From: an uncultured Lachnospiraceae bacterium
GTDB lineage: Bacteria > Bacillota > Clostridia > Lachnospirales > Lachnospiraceae
Length of the DNA: 36,559 nt
Direction: 5' to 3'
Assembly (NCBI GenBank): GCA_946614165.1
Contig: CAMOGQ010000019.1
Coordinates: 1-36,559 of the forward strand
Both the position numbers and the translations under genes were made by a program. The notes below the pieces were generated by a model. It saw nothing but the letters and a program-made list of their open reading frames with translations, had not been told where the DNA came from and ran no database searches. Shown here one piece after another: positions 15,245 through 23,500 of the stretch; position 1 is the first letter of the stretch; the number at the start of each line of letters is the position of its first letter.

Positions 15245-16117
15245 TCACACTTTTTTAAGCATTTTTGACAAGAGCGCGAACTGTTCCAGGCCCAGGGCTT
15301 CGCCCCGGATGGTGGGGGAAAGGCCCATGGCCTCCAGGGCAGACACCACCTCTTCCCTGGTCAGACGTTGGTTTCCGCAGGCCAGTCCGTGGGTCAGGGC
15401 GTTGGCCAGGGTCTTTCTTCTCTGGTTGAAGGAAGCCCGGATCAGGGCGAACATGAATTTTTCGTCCGCGTCCACCGGCGGCTCTTCAAAGGCCTTCAGG
15501 CAGAGAACGGCGCTGTCCACGCCCGGCCTTGGGATAAAGCAGGAGGGGGGAACGATCATGGCCACCTCCGGCACGGCATAGTAGGCCACGGCCAGGGAAA
15601 TGGCCCCGTAGTCGCGGCTGCCGGGCCCTGCCTTGATCCTGTCCGCCACTTCCTTCTGCACCATGACGGTGACGGAAGAAAAGCAGCCCTTCTTTTCCAG
15701 CAGCTCCATCAGGATGGGCGTGGTCACGTAGTAGGGAAGATTGGCCACCACCTTCAGGGGCCTTCCCCCGTTATAGTCCTCCGCTACCCGGGAAAGGTCC
15801 GTCTTCAGGATATCCTGCCAGAGGATGTCCACGTTGCCGCAGTCCTCCAGGGTATACTCCAGGATGGGTTCCAGAGACCTGTCGATCTCCACGCAGACCA
15901 CGCGGCCTGCCGCCCGGGACAGGAGCTGGGTCATGGTGCCGATGCCTGGACCGATCTCCAGGACGCAGTCCTCCTTCGTGATCTCCGCGGCCTCTATGAT
16001 GCCCCGGACAATGTTGGCGTCGATCAGGAAATTCTGACCGTATTTCTTCTTGGCGTGTATGCCGAATTTTTCAAGTACCTCCCTCGTGGCCGAGGGAGAA
16101 GCGAGCAGCTCTCTCAA
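15245..16117 (-). CDS. rsmA: 16S rRNA (adenine1518-N6/adenine1519-N6)-dimethyltransferase KsgA/RsmA (290 aa)
   Basis: RsmA dimethylates two adjacent adenines in the last hairpin of 16S rRNA, using S-adenosylmethionine, late in 30S assembly. Visible motifs are KKKYGQNFLID near the N-terminus, VLEIGPGIGTMTQLLS (SAM-binding motif I, about residues 53-68), VCVEID, and the catalytic NLPYYVTTPI (about 125-134). The C-terminal domain (FNQRRKTLANAL to GLEQFALLSKML) is complete. The start is TTG at 16117, with AAGGAGG 8 bases upstream. It follows tatD by 51 bases, a common Firmicutes order, although the usual rnmV (RNase M5) between them is missing here. Confidence 0.97.
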   Translation of the reverse strand: MRELLASPSATREVLEKFGIHAKKKYGQNFLIDANIVRGIIEAAEITKEDCVLEIGPGIGTMTQLLSRAAGRVVCVEIDRSLEPILEYTLEDCGNVDILWQDILKTDLSRVAEDYNGGRPLKVVANLPYYVTTPILMELLEKKGCFSSVTVMVQKEVADRIKAGPGSRDYGAISLAVAYYAVPEVAMIVPPSCFIPRPGVDSAVLCLKAFEEPPVDADEKFMFALIRASFNQRRKTLANALTHGLACGNQRLTREEVVSALEAMGLSPTIRGEALGLEQFALLSKMLKKV

Positions 16118-16168
16118 ATGGAAGCCTCCTTATTGATCTGATCATTTATGCATCGCGGGGCCTTTCCC

Positions 16169-16936
16169 TCAGGCCAGGCGGTAGAGGCGCTCCGCGTTCT
16201 TTTCCGTCACGGCAATGACTTCGGAGACCTCTGTCCCCCTGATTTCGGCGATGGCCTGTGCTGCCAGGGGCAGATAGAGGGAAGAGTTCCTCTTTCCCCT
16301 GTAGGGGACAGGGGCCAGGTAAGGGCAGTCCGTCTCCAGGACTATGTTCTCCAAAGGGATTTCCCGGGCCACTTCTTTCAGCTTTCTGCTGTTCTTGAAG
16401 GTGACCACGCCGCCGATCCCTATGAAAAAGCCCATCTTTACATACTCTCTGGCCTGTTCCAGGCTGTAGGAATAACAGTGTATCACACCGCCCATGTCTC
16501 CCGCATTCTTTTCTTTGAGAATGTTCATGGTATCTGCTGCCGCTTCCCTGGAATGGATGACCACGGGCTTGTTCTCCTCCCTGGCCAGGTCCAGCTGCCG
16601 GCGGAACCAGTACTTCTGCACCTCTCTGTCCACGTCATCCCAGTAGTAGTCCAGGCCGATCTCCCCCACGGCCACTGCTCTGGGATGGGAGAGCCCCCTG
16701 CGGATGGTCTCCAGGACCTCCTCCGTCATGGGGCCGCAGTCGGAAGGATGGATCCCAAGGGCGCAGTACATAAAGGGATAGCGCTCTGCCAGGTCCAGGC
16801 ATTCTTCTATGCTTTCTATATCGGAGGCAATGTTGCAGACCCGGCCGATCCCCGTCTCCTTAAAGGCGGCAAAGATTTCCTCCCTGTCTCCGTCGAACTG
16901 TTTGTCATTGTAATGTGCGTGTGTATCAAAGATCAT
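16169..16936 (-). CDS. TatD-family metal-dependent deoxyribonuclease (255 aa)
   Basis: This is a TIM-barrel metal hydrolase of the TatD family, which shows 3'-5' exonuclease or DNase activity in studied members. All metal-site motifs are present: FDTHAHYND at the N-terminus, GEIGLDYYW, VIHSREA, IHCYSYS and LETDCPYLAP near the C-terminus. The length is typical, and the protein is cytoplasmic. The ATG at 16936 is close behind GGAG. A good promoter lies about 60 bases upstream, and rsmA probably shares the transcript. Confidence 0.95.
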   Translation of the reverse strand: MIFDTHAHYNDKQFDGDREEIFAAFKETGIGRVCNIASDIESIEECLDLAERYPFMYCALGIHPSDCGPMTEEVLETIRRGLSHPRAVAVGEIGLDYYWDDVDREVQKYWFRRQLDLAREENKPVVIHSREAAADTMNILKEKNAGDMGGVIHCYSYSLEQAREYVKMGFFIGIGGVVTFKNSRKLKEVAREIPLENIVLETDCPYLAPVPYRGKRNSSLYLPLAAQAIAEIRGTEVSEVIAVTEKNAERLYRLA

Positions 16937-16996
16937 TTTTTATCTCCATGCTGTATGCTGCCTGCGGATCCTTCGTCCGGGCTTTCTCTCCCACTG

Positions 16997-17025
16997 ATAG
17001 TACCACAGCCCCGGCTCTCTTTCAA
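16997..17025 (-). promoter_or_regulatory. Predicted promoter of tatD-rsmA
   Basis: On the minus strand, TTGAAA (17020-17025) is followed after 17 bases by TACTAT (16997-17002), with TGG directly before the hexamer as an extended -10. Confidence 0.6.
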
Positions 17026-17105
17026 AAGCACCCGGGCCGTAAGAGCCGCCGGAAACAGGGCTGAAAAAAAGTTCCGAAAAAAATTAAAAAAAATAAAAAA
17101 AGTGC

Positions 17106-17134
17106 TTGCAAAAAAGAAAGTGCTCTACTATAAT
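17106..17134 (+). promoter_or_regulatory. Promoter of tRNA-Lys
   Basis: TTGCAA (17106-17111), a 17-base spacer and a consensus TATAAT (17129-17134), preceded by a very A-rich tract (17070-17105) that looks like an UP element. It ends 44 bases before the mature tRNA. Confidence 0.8.
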
Positions 17135-17178
17135 AACACTTGCGTCACGGATGTGGGCAAAAAAATTCATAAAGATAT

Positions 17179-17251
17179 GCGCTGTTAGCTCAGCTGGTAG
17201 AGCACCTGACTCTTAATCAGGGTGTCCAGGGTTCGAGTCCCTGACGGCGCA
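17179..17251 (+). tRNA. tRNA-Lys (anticodon CTT)
   Basis: The 73 bases fold into a complete cloverleaf. The acceptor stem GCGCTGT pairs with ACGGCGC (one T-G wobble), the D arm is TAGCTCAGCTGGTAGAGCA, the anticodon stem CCTGA/TCAGG holds loop CTCTTAA with anticodon CTT, and the T arm has GGTTCGAGTCC. The discriminator is A; CCA is not encoded. It decodes AAG. It is a single-tRNA transcription unit with its own promoter and terminator. Confidence 0.97.
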
Positions 17252-17256
17252 CTTGG

Positions 17257-17285
17257 AACCGGTTCGATCACGAACCGGTTTTTTT
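17257..17285 (+). terminator. Intrinsic terminator of tRNA-Lys
   Basis: Ten-base perfect arms (AACCGGTTCG and CGAACCGGTT) with a four-base loop, followed by a run of T. It lies six bases after the tRNA end. Confidence 0.9.
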
Positions 17286-17322
17286 GTGCTTCGGATTTTT
17301 CTCCTGTCCCAGGTTTCCGGAG

Positions 17323-17354
17323 AAAAAGGATGCCGGGCGCGCTGCCCGGCATCC
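17323..17354 (-). terminator. Intrinsic terminator of the HerA-like gene
   Basis: Eleven-base perfect arms (GGATGCCGGGC and complement, 17328-17354) are followed on the minus strand by five T (17323-17327). It faces the tRNA terminator, so the two units are insulated from each other. Confidence 0.85.
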
Positions 17355-17422
17355 TCTGATGATCTTCTGTATAATCCGATCTTTATTCTGATCTTCTTTT
17401 TTCGGCCTGGATTGCATCCCTC

Positions 17423-19063
17423 TTACTTGAACAGAGTGCCGATAATGCCTCTGCCCAGGGTAGCGCCCAGGTTTCCGCCCAGGGTCTTTCCGAAGGTGCC
17501 GAAGGTCTTGCCGACGCTCTTGCCCACTTCACGGCCCACGGTGCCGGCTACGCTGCTGCCCACGGACTTGGCCACCTTCTTCTTGGCTGCTGCCTGCTTG
17601 GCAGCTTCCTTTTCGGCCGCCCTGGCCTCTGCCGCTGCCTGCTTGGCAGCTTCCTTTTCGGCCGCCCTGGCCTCTGCCGCTGCCTGCTTGGCAGCTTCCT
17701 TTTCCTCCAGGGCCGCCTGCTTTGCGGCTTCCTTCTCGGCAGCCTCTTTTGCCGCCTGGGCTTCCAGCTCCAGACCTCTTCTCTGCAGGAACTCATAGGC
17801 GGAGTCGGGATCATGAGGAGTGGCATACTTGCCGTAGAGGAGGCTCTCCTTGATCTTCATGTCGCGGACGGAGTCGCTGATGGCGCCGAAGGAGCATCTG
17901 GGCGGCAGTACCATGACCTTCTGGGCCATGCAGGGAATGCCGTCGTCATCCAGCATGGAGACCAGGGCTTCGCCGGTTCCCAGGGACTGGATGGCCTCGT
18001 AGGTATTGAAAGCTGGATTCTCCCTGAAGGACTGGGCCGCCGCCTTCACTGCCTTCTGGTCCGCGGGGGTGTAGGCCCTCAGGCCGTGCTGGATCTTGTT
18101 GCCCAGCTGTCCCAGAACGCCGTCCGGGATATCCTTGGGATTCTGGGTGCAGAAATAGACGCCGATGCCCTTGGAACGGATCAGCTTGACCACCTGCTCG
18201 ATCTTGTCCAGCAGAGTCTTGCTGGGCTTGTTGAACAGAAGGTGGGCTTCGTCGAAGAAGAACACCATCTTGGGCTTGGACAGATCGCCCACTTCCGGCA
18301 TGGTCTCGAAAAGCTCGGAGAGCATCCACAGCAGGAAGGTGGAATAGAGTCTGCCGTTATTGATCAGGCTTTCGGAATCCAGGATGTTGATCATGCCCTT
18401 TCCGCCCAGACCTGCGCTCATCCAGTCATGGATGTTGAGGGCGGGCTCGCCGAAGAACACGTCGCCTCCCTCTGTCTCCAGGGCTACCAGGGCCCGCATG
18501 ATGGCGCCGATGGAAGCGGCGCTGATCCGGCCGTATTCGTCCTGGAATTCCTTTGCATTCTCCTGAACGAAGTTGAGCATGGCCTTCAGATCCTTGGTAT
18601 CCACCAGAAGGAGTTCATGCTCGTCCGCGATGCGGAAAACGATGGACAGGATATCCGTCTGCAGATCATTGAGATCCAGGATCCTGGCCAGAAGGACCGG
18701 TCCCATCTCGGTAATGGTGGTGCGGAGGGGAATACCCTTCTTTCCGTAGATATCCCAGAAGGTCACGGGATAGCCCTGATAGGTAAAGCCTGCTTCCGCA
18801 AGGCCGAATCTCTGGATCCTCTCCTGCATGTTGGCATTGTCCGTGCCCGCTTCCGCAAGGCCGGCGATGTCCCCCTTGACGTCGGCCAGAAATACAGGAA
18901 CTCCCATATCGGAGAAGGACTCTGCCAGCACCTTCAGTGTCACGGTCTTGCCGGTGCCTGTGGCGCCTGCCACCAGGCCGTGGCGGTTGGCTTTGCCGGG
19001 AAGAAGGTAAATATTCTCCCCTTCAGCTGTATTGGCAAACCATATCTTATTATCTCTGATCAT
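17423..19063 (-). CDS. HerA-like (DUF853/YjgR-type) ATPase with Ala/Glu/Lys repeat tail (546 aa)
   Basis: The protein belongs to the HerA-FtsK group of P-loop ATPases. Walker A is GATGTGKT (residues 33-40), Walker B is MVFFFDEAHLLF in mid-protein, and VYFCTQNPKDIPDGVLGQLGNKIQHGLRAYTP is typical of the YjgR/DUF853 branch. After about residue 440 comes a charged coiled-coil-like section with 15-residue repeats (EKEAAKQAAAEARAA), and then a Gly-rich tail ending GRGIIGTLFK, as in YjgR. The function of YjgR-type proteins is not established; DNA translocation is inferred from HerA. The start at 19063 (MIRDNKIWFAN) has GGGGG upstream and lies just behind a good promoter; a longer frame would begin before that promoter. 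There is no nurA neighbour, so a NurA-HerA repair pair is unlikely. Confidence 0.9.
   Translation of the reverse strand: MIRDNKIWFANTAEGENIYLLPGKANRHGLVAGATGTGKTVTLKVLAESFSDMGVPVFLADVKGDIAGLAEAGTDNANMQERIQRFGLAEAGFTYQGYPVTFWDIYGKKGIPLRTTITEMGPVLLARILDLNDLQTDILSIVFRIADEHELLLVDTKDLKAMLNFVQENAKEFQDEYGRISAASIGAIMRALVALETEGGDVFFGEPALNIHDWMSAGLGGKGMINILDSESLINNGRLYSTFLLWMLSELFETMPEVGDLSKPKMVFFFDEAHLLFNKPSKTLLDKIEQVVKLIRSKGIGVYFCTQNPKDIPDGVLGQLGNKIQHGLRAYTPADQKAVKAAAQSFRENPAFNTYEAIQSLGTGEALVSMLDDDGIPCMAQKVMVLPPRCSFGAISDSVRDMKIKESLLYGKYATPHDPDSAYEFLQRRGLELEAQAAKEAAEKEAAKQAALEEKEAAKQAAAEARAAEKEAAKQAAAEARAAEKEAAKQAAAKKKVAKSVGSSVAGTVGREVGKSVGKTFGTFGKTLGGNLGATLGRGIIGTLFK
17590..17704. repeat. 45-bp in-frame tandem repeat (about 2.6 copies)
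   Basis: Units begin at 17590, 17635 and 17680 and are identical over the two full copies and the 25 bases of the third. They encode the 15-residue Ala/Glu/Lys repeat of the HerA-like protein. Identity at DNA level implies recent expansion or ongoing length change. Confidence 0.9.
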
Positions 19064-19118
19064 TGTGCAACCCCCGTTCAGTACGTTTTTTGCGGTATGA
19101 AAACTGTTCTTATCCCTT

Positions 19119-19147
19119 ATTTTACGGCATGCCGCACTGCCTTTCAA
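19119..19147 (-). promoter_or_regulatory. Predicted promoter of the HerA-like gene with spacer palindrome
   Basis: On the minus strand, TTGAAA (19142-19147), 17 bases and TAAAAT (19119-19124). The palindrome CGGCATGCCG (19125-19134) abuts the -10 box. Confidence 0.55.
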
Positions 19148-19185
19148 GAAAAAGAAACGCCCCTGCTTTGTCCCTGTCCGGGCAG

Positions 19186-19207
19186 GGCCTGTCACGGACG
19201 ACAGGCC
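19186..19207 (-). terminator. Hairpin downstream of the HPr-kinase-like gene, possible terminator
   Basis: Eight-base perfect arms (GGCCTGTC and GACAGGCC) with a six-base loop, lying 33 bases after the stop. No T-run follows directly on the minus strand. Confidence 0.4.
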
Positions 19208-19239
19208 GGCCCCTTCCTTTTTCCGCTCCGGCTTTCCTT

Positions 19240-19974
19240 TCAGCCTTTTATGGCTTCATAGGAAGTTACGGCCGCCTCCCTGTCCATATTGCAGGAAAGT
19301 CTCCAGAGGCTGACGGACTCTGCGAGCCTTCCGATCAGGGCCAGGGACCTGGCCGCCGCCTCCCTGTCCACGGGACGGTAAGTCTGCTGCAGCAGAGCAG
19401 GCAGGGCCTGGGCAGCCGGAATCCGGAGGATGGAGTTTTTCTCTGCCCGCTCCAGAAGGCAGACGGCCTTCAGGGGAACGGATATGTTGGTGCTGAGGCG
19501 GTGCTTGCCGTCCCAGGGGGTCCCGAAGACCTCCGCTCCTTCCTCTGTCAGCCGGATCAGGGGCTTGTCGTCATTGACCATGACGGCCCGCTCCCCCAGA
19601 TATTCCCTCCAGAGTCTGGTATGGGTGCTCTTCCCCGTGCCGCTCTTTGCGGTAAACAGGTATCCCTGTCCGTCCACGGCCACGCAGGAGCCGTGGAAGA
19701 GGATGGTGTCATAAAAAGGCATCCTTTCGGCGATCTGTCTGAGCACCGCCAGGGTCTCCAGATAGGCGTCCGGAATCTGCCGGACAGGGCGCCCCCTGGC
19801 CGCATCCTCACTTGCGGACCTTTCCTGCTCGGCCTCTATGTCCTCCGCCCCCGCGGCCACTGCAAAGTCTGCGGGCCCGCCCGGAGAGAGATAGTCCTTC
19901 AGCAGGCGCTCTGTCTTTCCATACAGGGCGGATATGGCGATGTTTCTATCCGCGATCTTATATATTTTCGTCAT
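19240..19974 (-). CDS. HPr-kinase/PEP-carboxykinase-fold P-loop protein, function unknown (244 aa)
   Basis: A P-loop AKSGTGKS (residues 109-116) follows the strand YLFTA, and VMVNDDKPLI lies about 20 residues after it, where HPr kinases have their ADD strand. The later VFGTPWDGKHRLSTNISVPLKAVCLLERAE stretch is also typical of the small HPrK-like proteins. It lacks the N-terminal domain of true HPr(Ser) kinase and is shorter, so it is not HprK itself. I recall this family near PqqD-like, nucleotidyltransferase-like (PF14907 type) and S26-like genes; the latter two lie at 28390-30083. The substrate is unknown. The Shine-Dalgarno site is weak (AAGAGAG). It stands alone between two terminator-like hairpins. 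Confidence 0.7.
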   Translation of the reverse strand: MTKIYKIADRNIAISALYGKTERLLKDYLSPGGPADFAVAAGAEDIEAEQERSASEDAARGRPVRQIPDAYLETLAVLRQIAERMPFYDTILFHGSCVAVDGQGYLFTAKSGTGKSTHTRLWREYLGERAVMVNDDKPLIRLTEEGAEVFGTPWDGKHRLSTNISVPLKAVCLLERAEKNSILRIPAAQALPALLQQTYRPVDREAAARSLALIGRLAESVSLWRLSCNMDREAAVTSYEAIKG

Positions 19975-19984
19975 TTTTCTCTCT

Positions 19985-20026
19985 TATAAAAAATGGCGGC
20001 AGGCAGCCTTTCATGACAGCCTGCCG
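19985..20026 (-). terminator. Intrinsic terminator after the small lipoprotein gene
   Basis: Arms CGGCAGGC and GCCTGCCG (19997-20026) are followed on the minus strand by CATTTTTTATAA. It ends the GH105-lipoprotein unit. Confidence 0.75.
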
Positions 20027-20050
20027 TCCTCTTTCTTTGCTTTGTCAGGA

Positions 20051-20533
20051 TCAGGGCACTTCCGGAAGCAGGGTGACTCCGTCCTCCTCTGTAACAGTGT
20101 GGTTTTTTGCAGGCTCCGGGTCAGGCTCCGCCTCAGCGCCTCCGTAGGCAGGTGGAGGCTCCAGGAAATCGTCCTGAGACGGCTCCTTTTCCTCTCCGGT
20201 CCAGGATGGCCCCTCTGTCTCTGCTGCGCCCCCGTAAGAGGAAGGATCTTTCTCCTCTTTCCCTCCGGCAGGAGCCTCCAGCCGGGCCTCCCCGCTGCCG
20301 GAAGGCGCTTTCTCTGCCTCTTCCTTTTCCGGGGTCTTTCCGGGCTCTTCTGCCGGACGGGGCATCTCCTCTGCCCTCTCCCCCGTCAGCTCTCCTGCAG
20401 GGGCCGTCTCTGCCGCATCTCCGGGTACTTCCTTCTCCTTTCCCCCAAAGAGGGAACAGGCTGAAAGGAGAAGGGCCAGCAGGACCGGCAGGACTAAGGC
20501 CGGGATCCGCAGCCAGGTGTTTTTTCGTCTCAT
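20051..20533 (-). CDS. Small Pro/Glu-rich lipoprotein, function unknown (160 aa)
   Basis: A basic start and a hydrophobic core lead to the lipobox LLSAC (Cys26), so the mature protein is lipid-anchored outside the membrane. The rest is low-complexity, rich in Glu, Pro, Ala and Gly, with two YGGA blocks; no domain is recognisable and it is probably disordered. Composition resembles the linker of the amidase lipoprotein at 9056-10021 but no catalytic domain follows. It lies 63 bases after the GH105-type gene and before a terminator, so the two are probably co-transcribed. Confidence 0.7.
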   Translation of the reverse strand: MRRKNTWLRIPALVLPVLLALLLSACSLFGGKEKEVPGDAAETAPAGELTGERAEEMPRPAEEPGKTPEKEEAEKAPSGSGEARLEAPAGGKEEKDPSSYGGAAETEGPSWTGEEKEPSQDDFLEPPPAYGGAEAEPDPEPAKNHTVTEEDGVTLLPEVP

Positions 20534-20596
20534 AGGTTTTCTCTTCCTCTGCCTCCTGGGCAGCGGCTTCCGTTAAAGAAGCTTCCTCCGGTTTCC

Positions 20597-23500
20597 TTAC
20601 ATGTTGTGGGCCTGTCTGTAACGCAGGGTCTCCGCGTAATAATTATAGAGCGATGTGACCGCATAGTGGGCCATATCATTGTTCAGGACCTCATTTTCCG
20701 AGTTCAGTACAGTACTGACGTAGGCCATGGCCGACACGGAGCAGCTGCATTCTCTGTCCGCCTGTACGGTGATCTGATACGTATCAGCCAGTCTGTGGGC
20801 GGGGATGCCGGTGATTTCGATCCGCCAGCGGCCGTCATTCTGCAGCTGGCAGGGAAGGGATGTGCCGCCCATCTTTGCGGTCACCTCCCCGCTGTAGCCG
20901 TCCTTTACCTTTACGAAGATCCGGATAGAGGTCTCGCTCACCAGGTTCAGGGCATAGGTCATGGCTTCGATCTGAGAATCGGACAGGTCACGGATAAAGG
21001 CTTTGCCTTTGGTTCCTGCTCTGGCCGCTTCTACATCTGCATCTTTCAGATCAGTATACCCGTCCATTTCCGCGTAATCCTTGCCCAGGTTCCACTTGTT
21101 GGTCTTTGCCAGGAAAGGCTGCACATAGTGACCGTAGTCTGCTATGGCATGGACCAGGGCCTGGAGGGTCTCGTCCTTAAAGTCATCCGCATGATCGTGA
21201 ATATAGGAAATATACTCTTTCACCGAGTAGGTCTTGGTGATCGTGCTGTCCTGGCCGTAATGGTATACTGCCTTGATCTGGTCCGCCATCTGGATGGATG
21301 TGACAAAGCAGGTAAATCCGTAATATTCCCCTGTCCTGCTTAAGAAGTCGCTCCGGTAGTCCGCCGTGACCGTCTCCGCGGACTGGCCCACCTGGAAGGT
21401 CATATAGGAGGCCTGGCGCTCTTCTTCGGTAAGCATGGAAAGGTCAAGGTAGAAATCCACGCCGATATCGCCGGAAAGCCTGAGCGACTGCTTCCTGAAA
21501 GCGGGCCTTCTCTCCGCTTCCTGGGCCGCGTCGATGTATATGACATCGCCGTCACCGGCTGTGAAGGTATAGGTATATACGCCGCCTGCTTCTGTTTCTT
21601 CAAAATCCGCGCCTGTGATCAGGGCCTTCCCGCTGAAGCGGAAGCTGTAGAAGCCGGGCGCATGGGAGGCCTCTGCATCCCACTCTTCGAAGGCTTCCCC
21701 GTCAAGGCTCCACCCGGTCAGCTTTTCCAGCACCGCATCTGACAGAGAAACGGCGGCGGAAGGCTCCTGCTGAGGAAGGGACACATCGATGGTGATCATA
21801 TCTCCCTCCCCAAGGGTAAACGTACATGTGTAGAGACCGTCCTCCTGGACCTGACTGGAATCACAGCCGGAGATCTGGGCCTCACCGGTAAAGGTAAAGG
21901 TATAGCTGCCTGCGGGATACATGTCTCTGGTTTCCCAGGCATAGCCGGACTCATATTCGTTCTCCCACCATGTCAGGCTTTCCGCTGCGGCCTCCGTCAG
22001 AGTAATGGAGGCCATGGGCTCAAAGACATACTCCGGCTCCGATGCCAGACGGATGGTGATACGGGCACCGGGATCAGCCGTAAAGGTATAGGTATATCCG
22101 TCTTCGGATTCTTCTTCGTTCAGGTTCTCTGCGCCTTCAATGACCAGTTCCTCACTCATCTCATAGAAGGCAAAGGAGCCGGCTGTAAAAGTCCCGCTGC
22201 CGCTCCAGACAGAGAAGCGGCCATCCGGTGTTTCATAGTCCGTGCAGATCTCTTCGGCGCCGCTGCTCAGTTCAATGAAGACCGGCGCCTCCTTTGAAAT
22301 GACCACAGAAGAGCCGCTGCCTTCTCCTTCCTCTGTCTGCACCGTATAGATAAAAGCGGTATTCCCGGTCTCGGGATCGGTCTCCGCTGCCATATCCGTG
22401 ACATCTGCCCCGGTGAAGACAAGCCTGGCATCGGAAAAGACCCTGTAGGTGCGCCCTTTTTCCAGAAGGACCGGATCAACGTCTTCGGCTGCCGGCCAGA
22501 CCTCTTCAGCCGTATCTTCCCCGTCCACTGTCAGGAGAATTTCAACGGAGGATACGGGGGTATCGTTTTCCATGCTCAGCGCGGCCATGGGATACTCCCC
22601 GTCCGGCCGGATGGTCAGGGCCCCTGCGTCTTCGTCGAGATCAAAGTAATACAGATATTCGCCAAGGATATTGTCAGTGGTCCCGGTTTCTATTCCCCCG
22701 CTGAAATAATATTCCTTCCAGGAGCCGCGGTCATAGACCACCTGCAGTTCCTCATTCTCCGTCGTACGGGTCAGCGCTGCAGGAGCAGTCGTCCGGAGCC
22801 TGTAGGCGCCGGGGTCCAGATCCTCCCACAGGGTCTCATTCACATCCTCATAAGAGCCTCCTTCGCCCATTTTCTGCAGCTTCAGGACGCTGTTTCGGGT
22901 ATTTTCGCTGTCGCAGGCAAGGGAGACCGGAGGCCTTCCGAAGACGGCCCTTACAGTCACGTTCTCCGCCGGCATGGTAAAGACATACTTATTCTCTTGG
23001 GAGCCGGGACTGAGAGGCTGGTCACTTACGCTCTCCCCGCTCCAGGTCAGGCTTTTCAGGACGAAGCCCGGATCCGGCAGGGCCGTGACGGTGACCGTCG
23101 TTTTTTCCTCAGCTTCCTGCATGTCTGTTGTCAGGCTGCCGGACACAGTGCTTTCCGTGCTGATCTGATAAAAGACCGGCTCCGCTTCAAAAGTTACGGT
23201 GAAGGTTCCGGCGATGGAGCCGTTATACCAGACCGACACGGTCTTTGGACCGGGCGATTCCAGATCCTGGTCCCCCTCGAAGGAAAAGCCCAGATCCTTA
23301 GACGGAACGGTCCAGACATCTGCGGGCAGGCCGGAATCATTCCATTGAAGGTCCAGCTCAATGCCGGAGAAGTCAGGTTCCTGGCCCACGGCCACGGTCC
23401 TGCCTTCCGCATTCAGGATTTCCACACTGTCCGGATGATGATAGATCTCTGCCGCCCTGACCGCATAGGTGGAAGCCATGATCAGGGGCCCCACCCCCTT

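Noticed and set aside
12485-15268. Plus-strand open frame of 927 codons opposite the TPR/pseudo-AAA+ gene
   Set aside because: It is long only because the minus-strand gene is GC-rich; the translation is Gly/Leu/Arg-rich without domains, whereas the minus strand has TPR repeats, a promoter and a start signal.
17423-19063. HerA-NurA type defence or repair system
   Set aside because: No NurA nuclease, SIR2 or other defence partner is adjacent, and the tail is of the YjgR/DUF853 type; the gene has its own promoter and terminator.
19240-19974. True HPr(Ser) kinase HprK
   Set aside because: It lacks the N-terminal domain and is shorter than HprK; only the P-loop/PEPCK-like core is similar.
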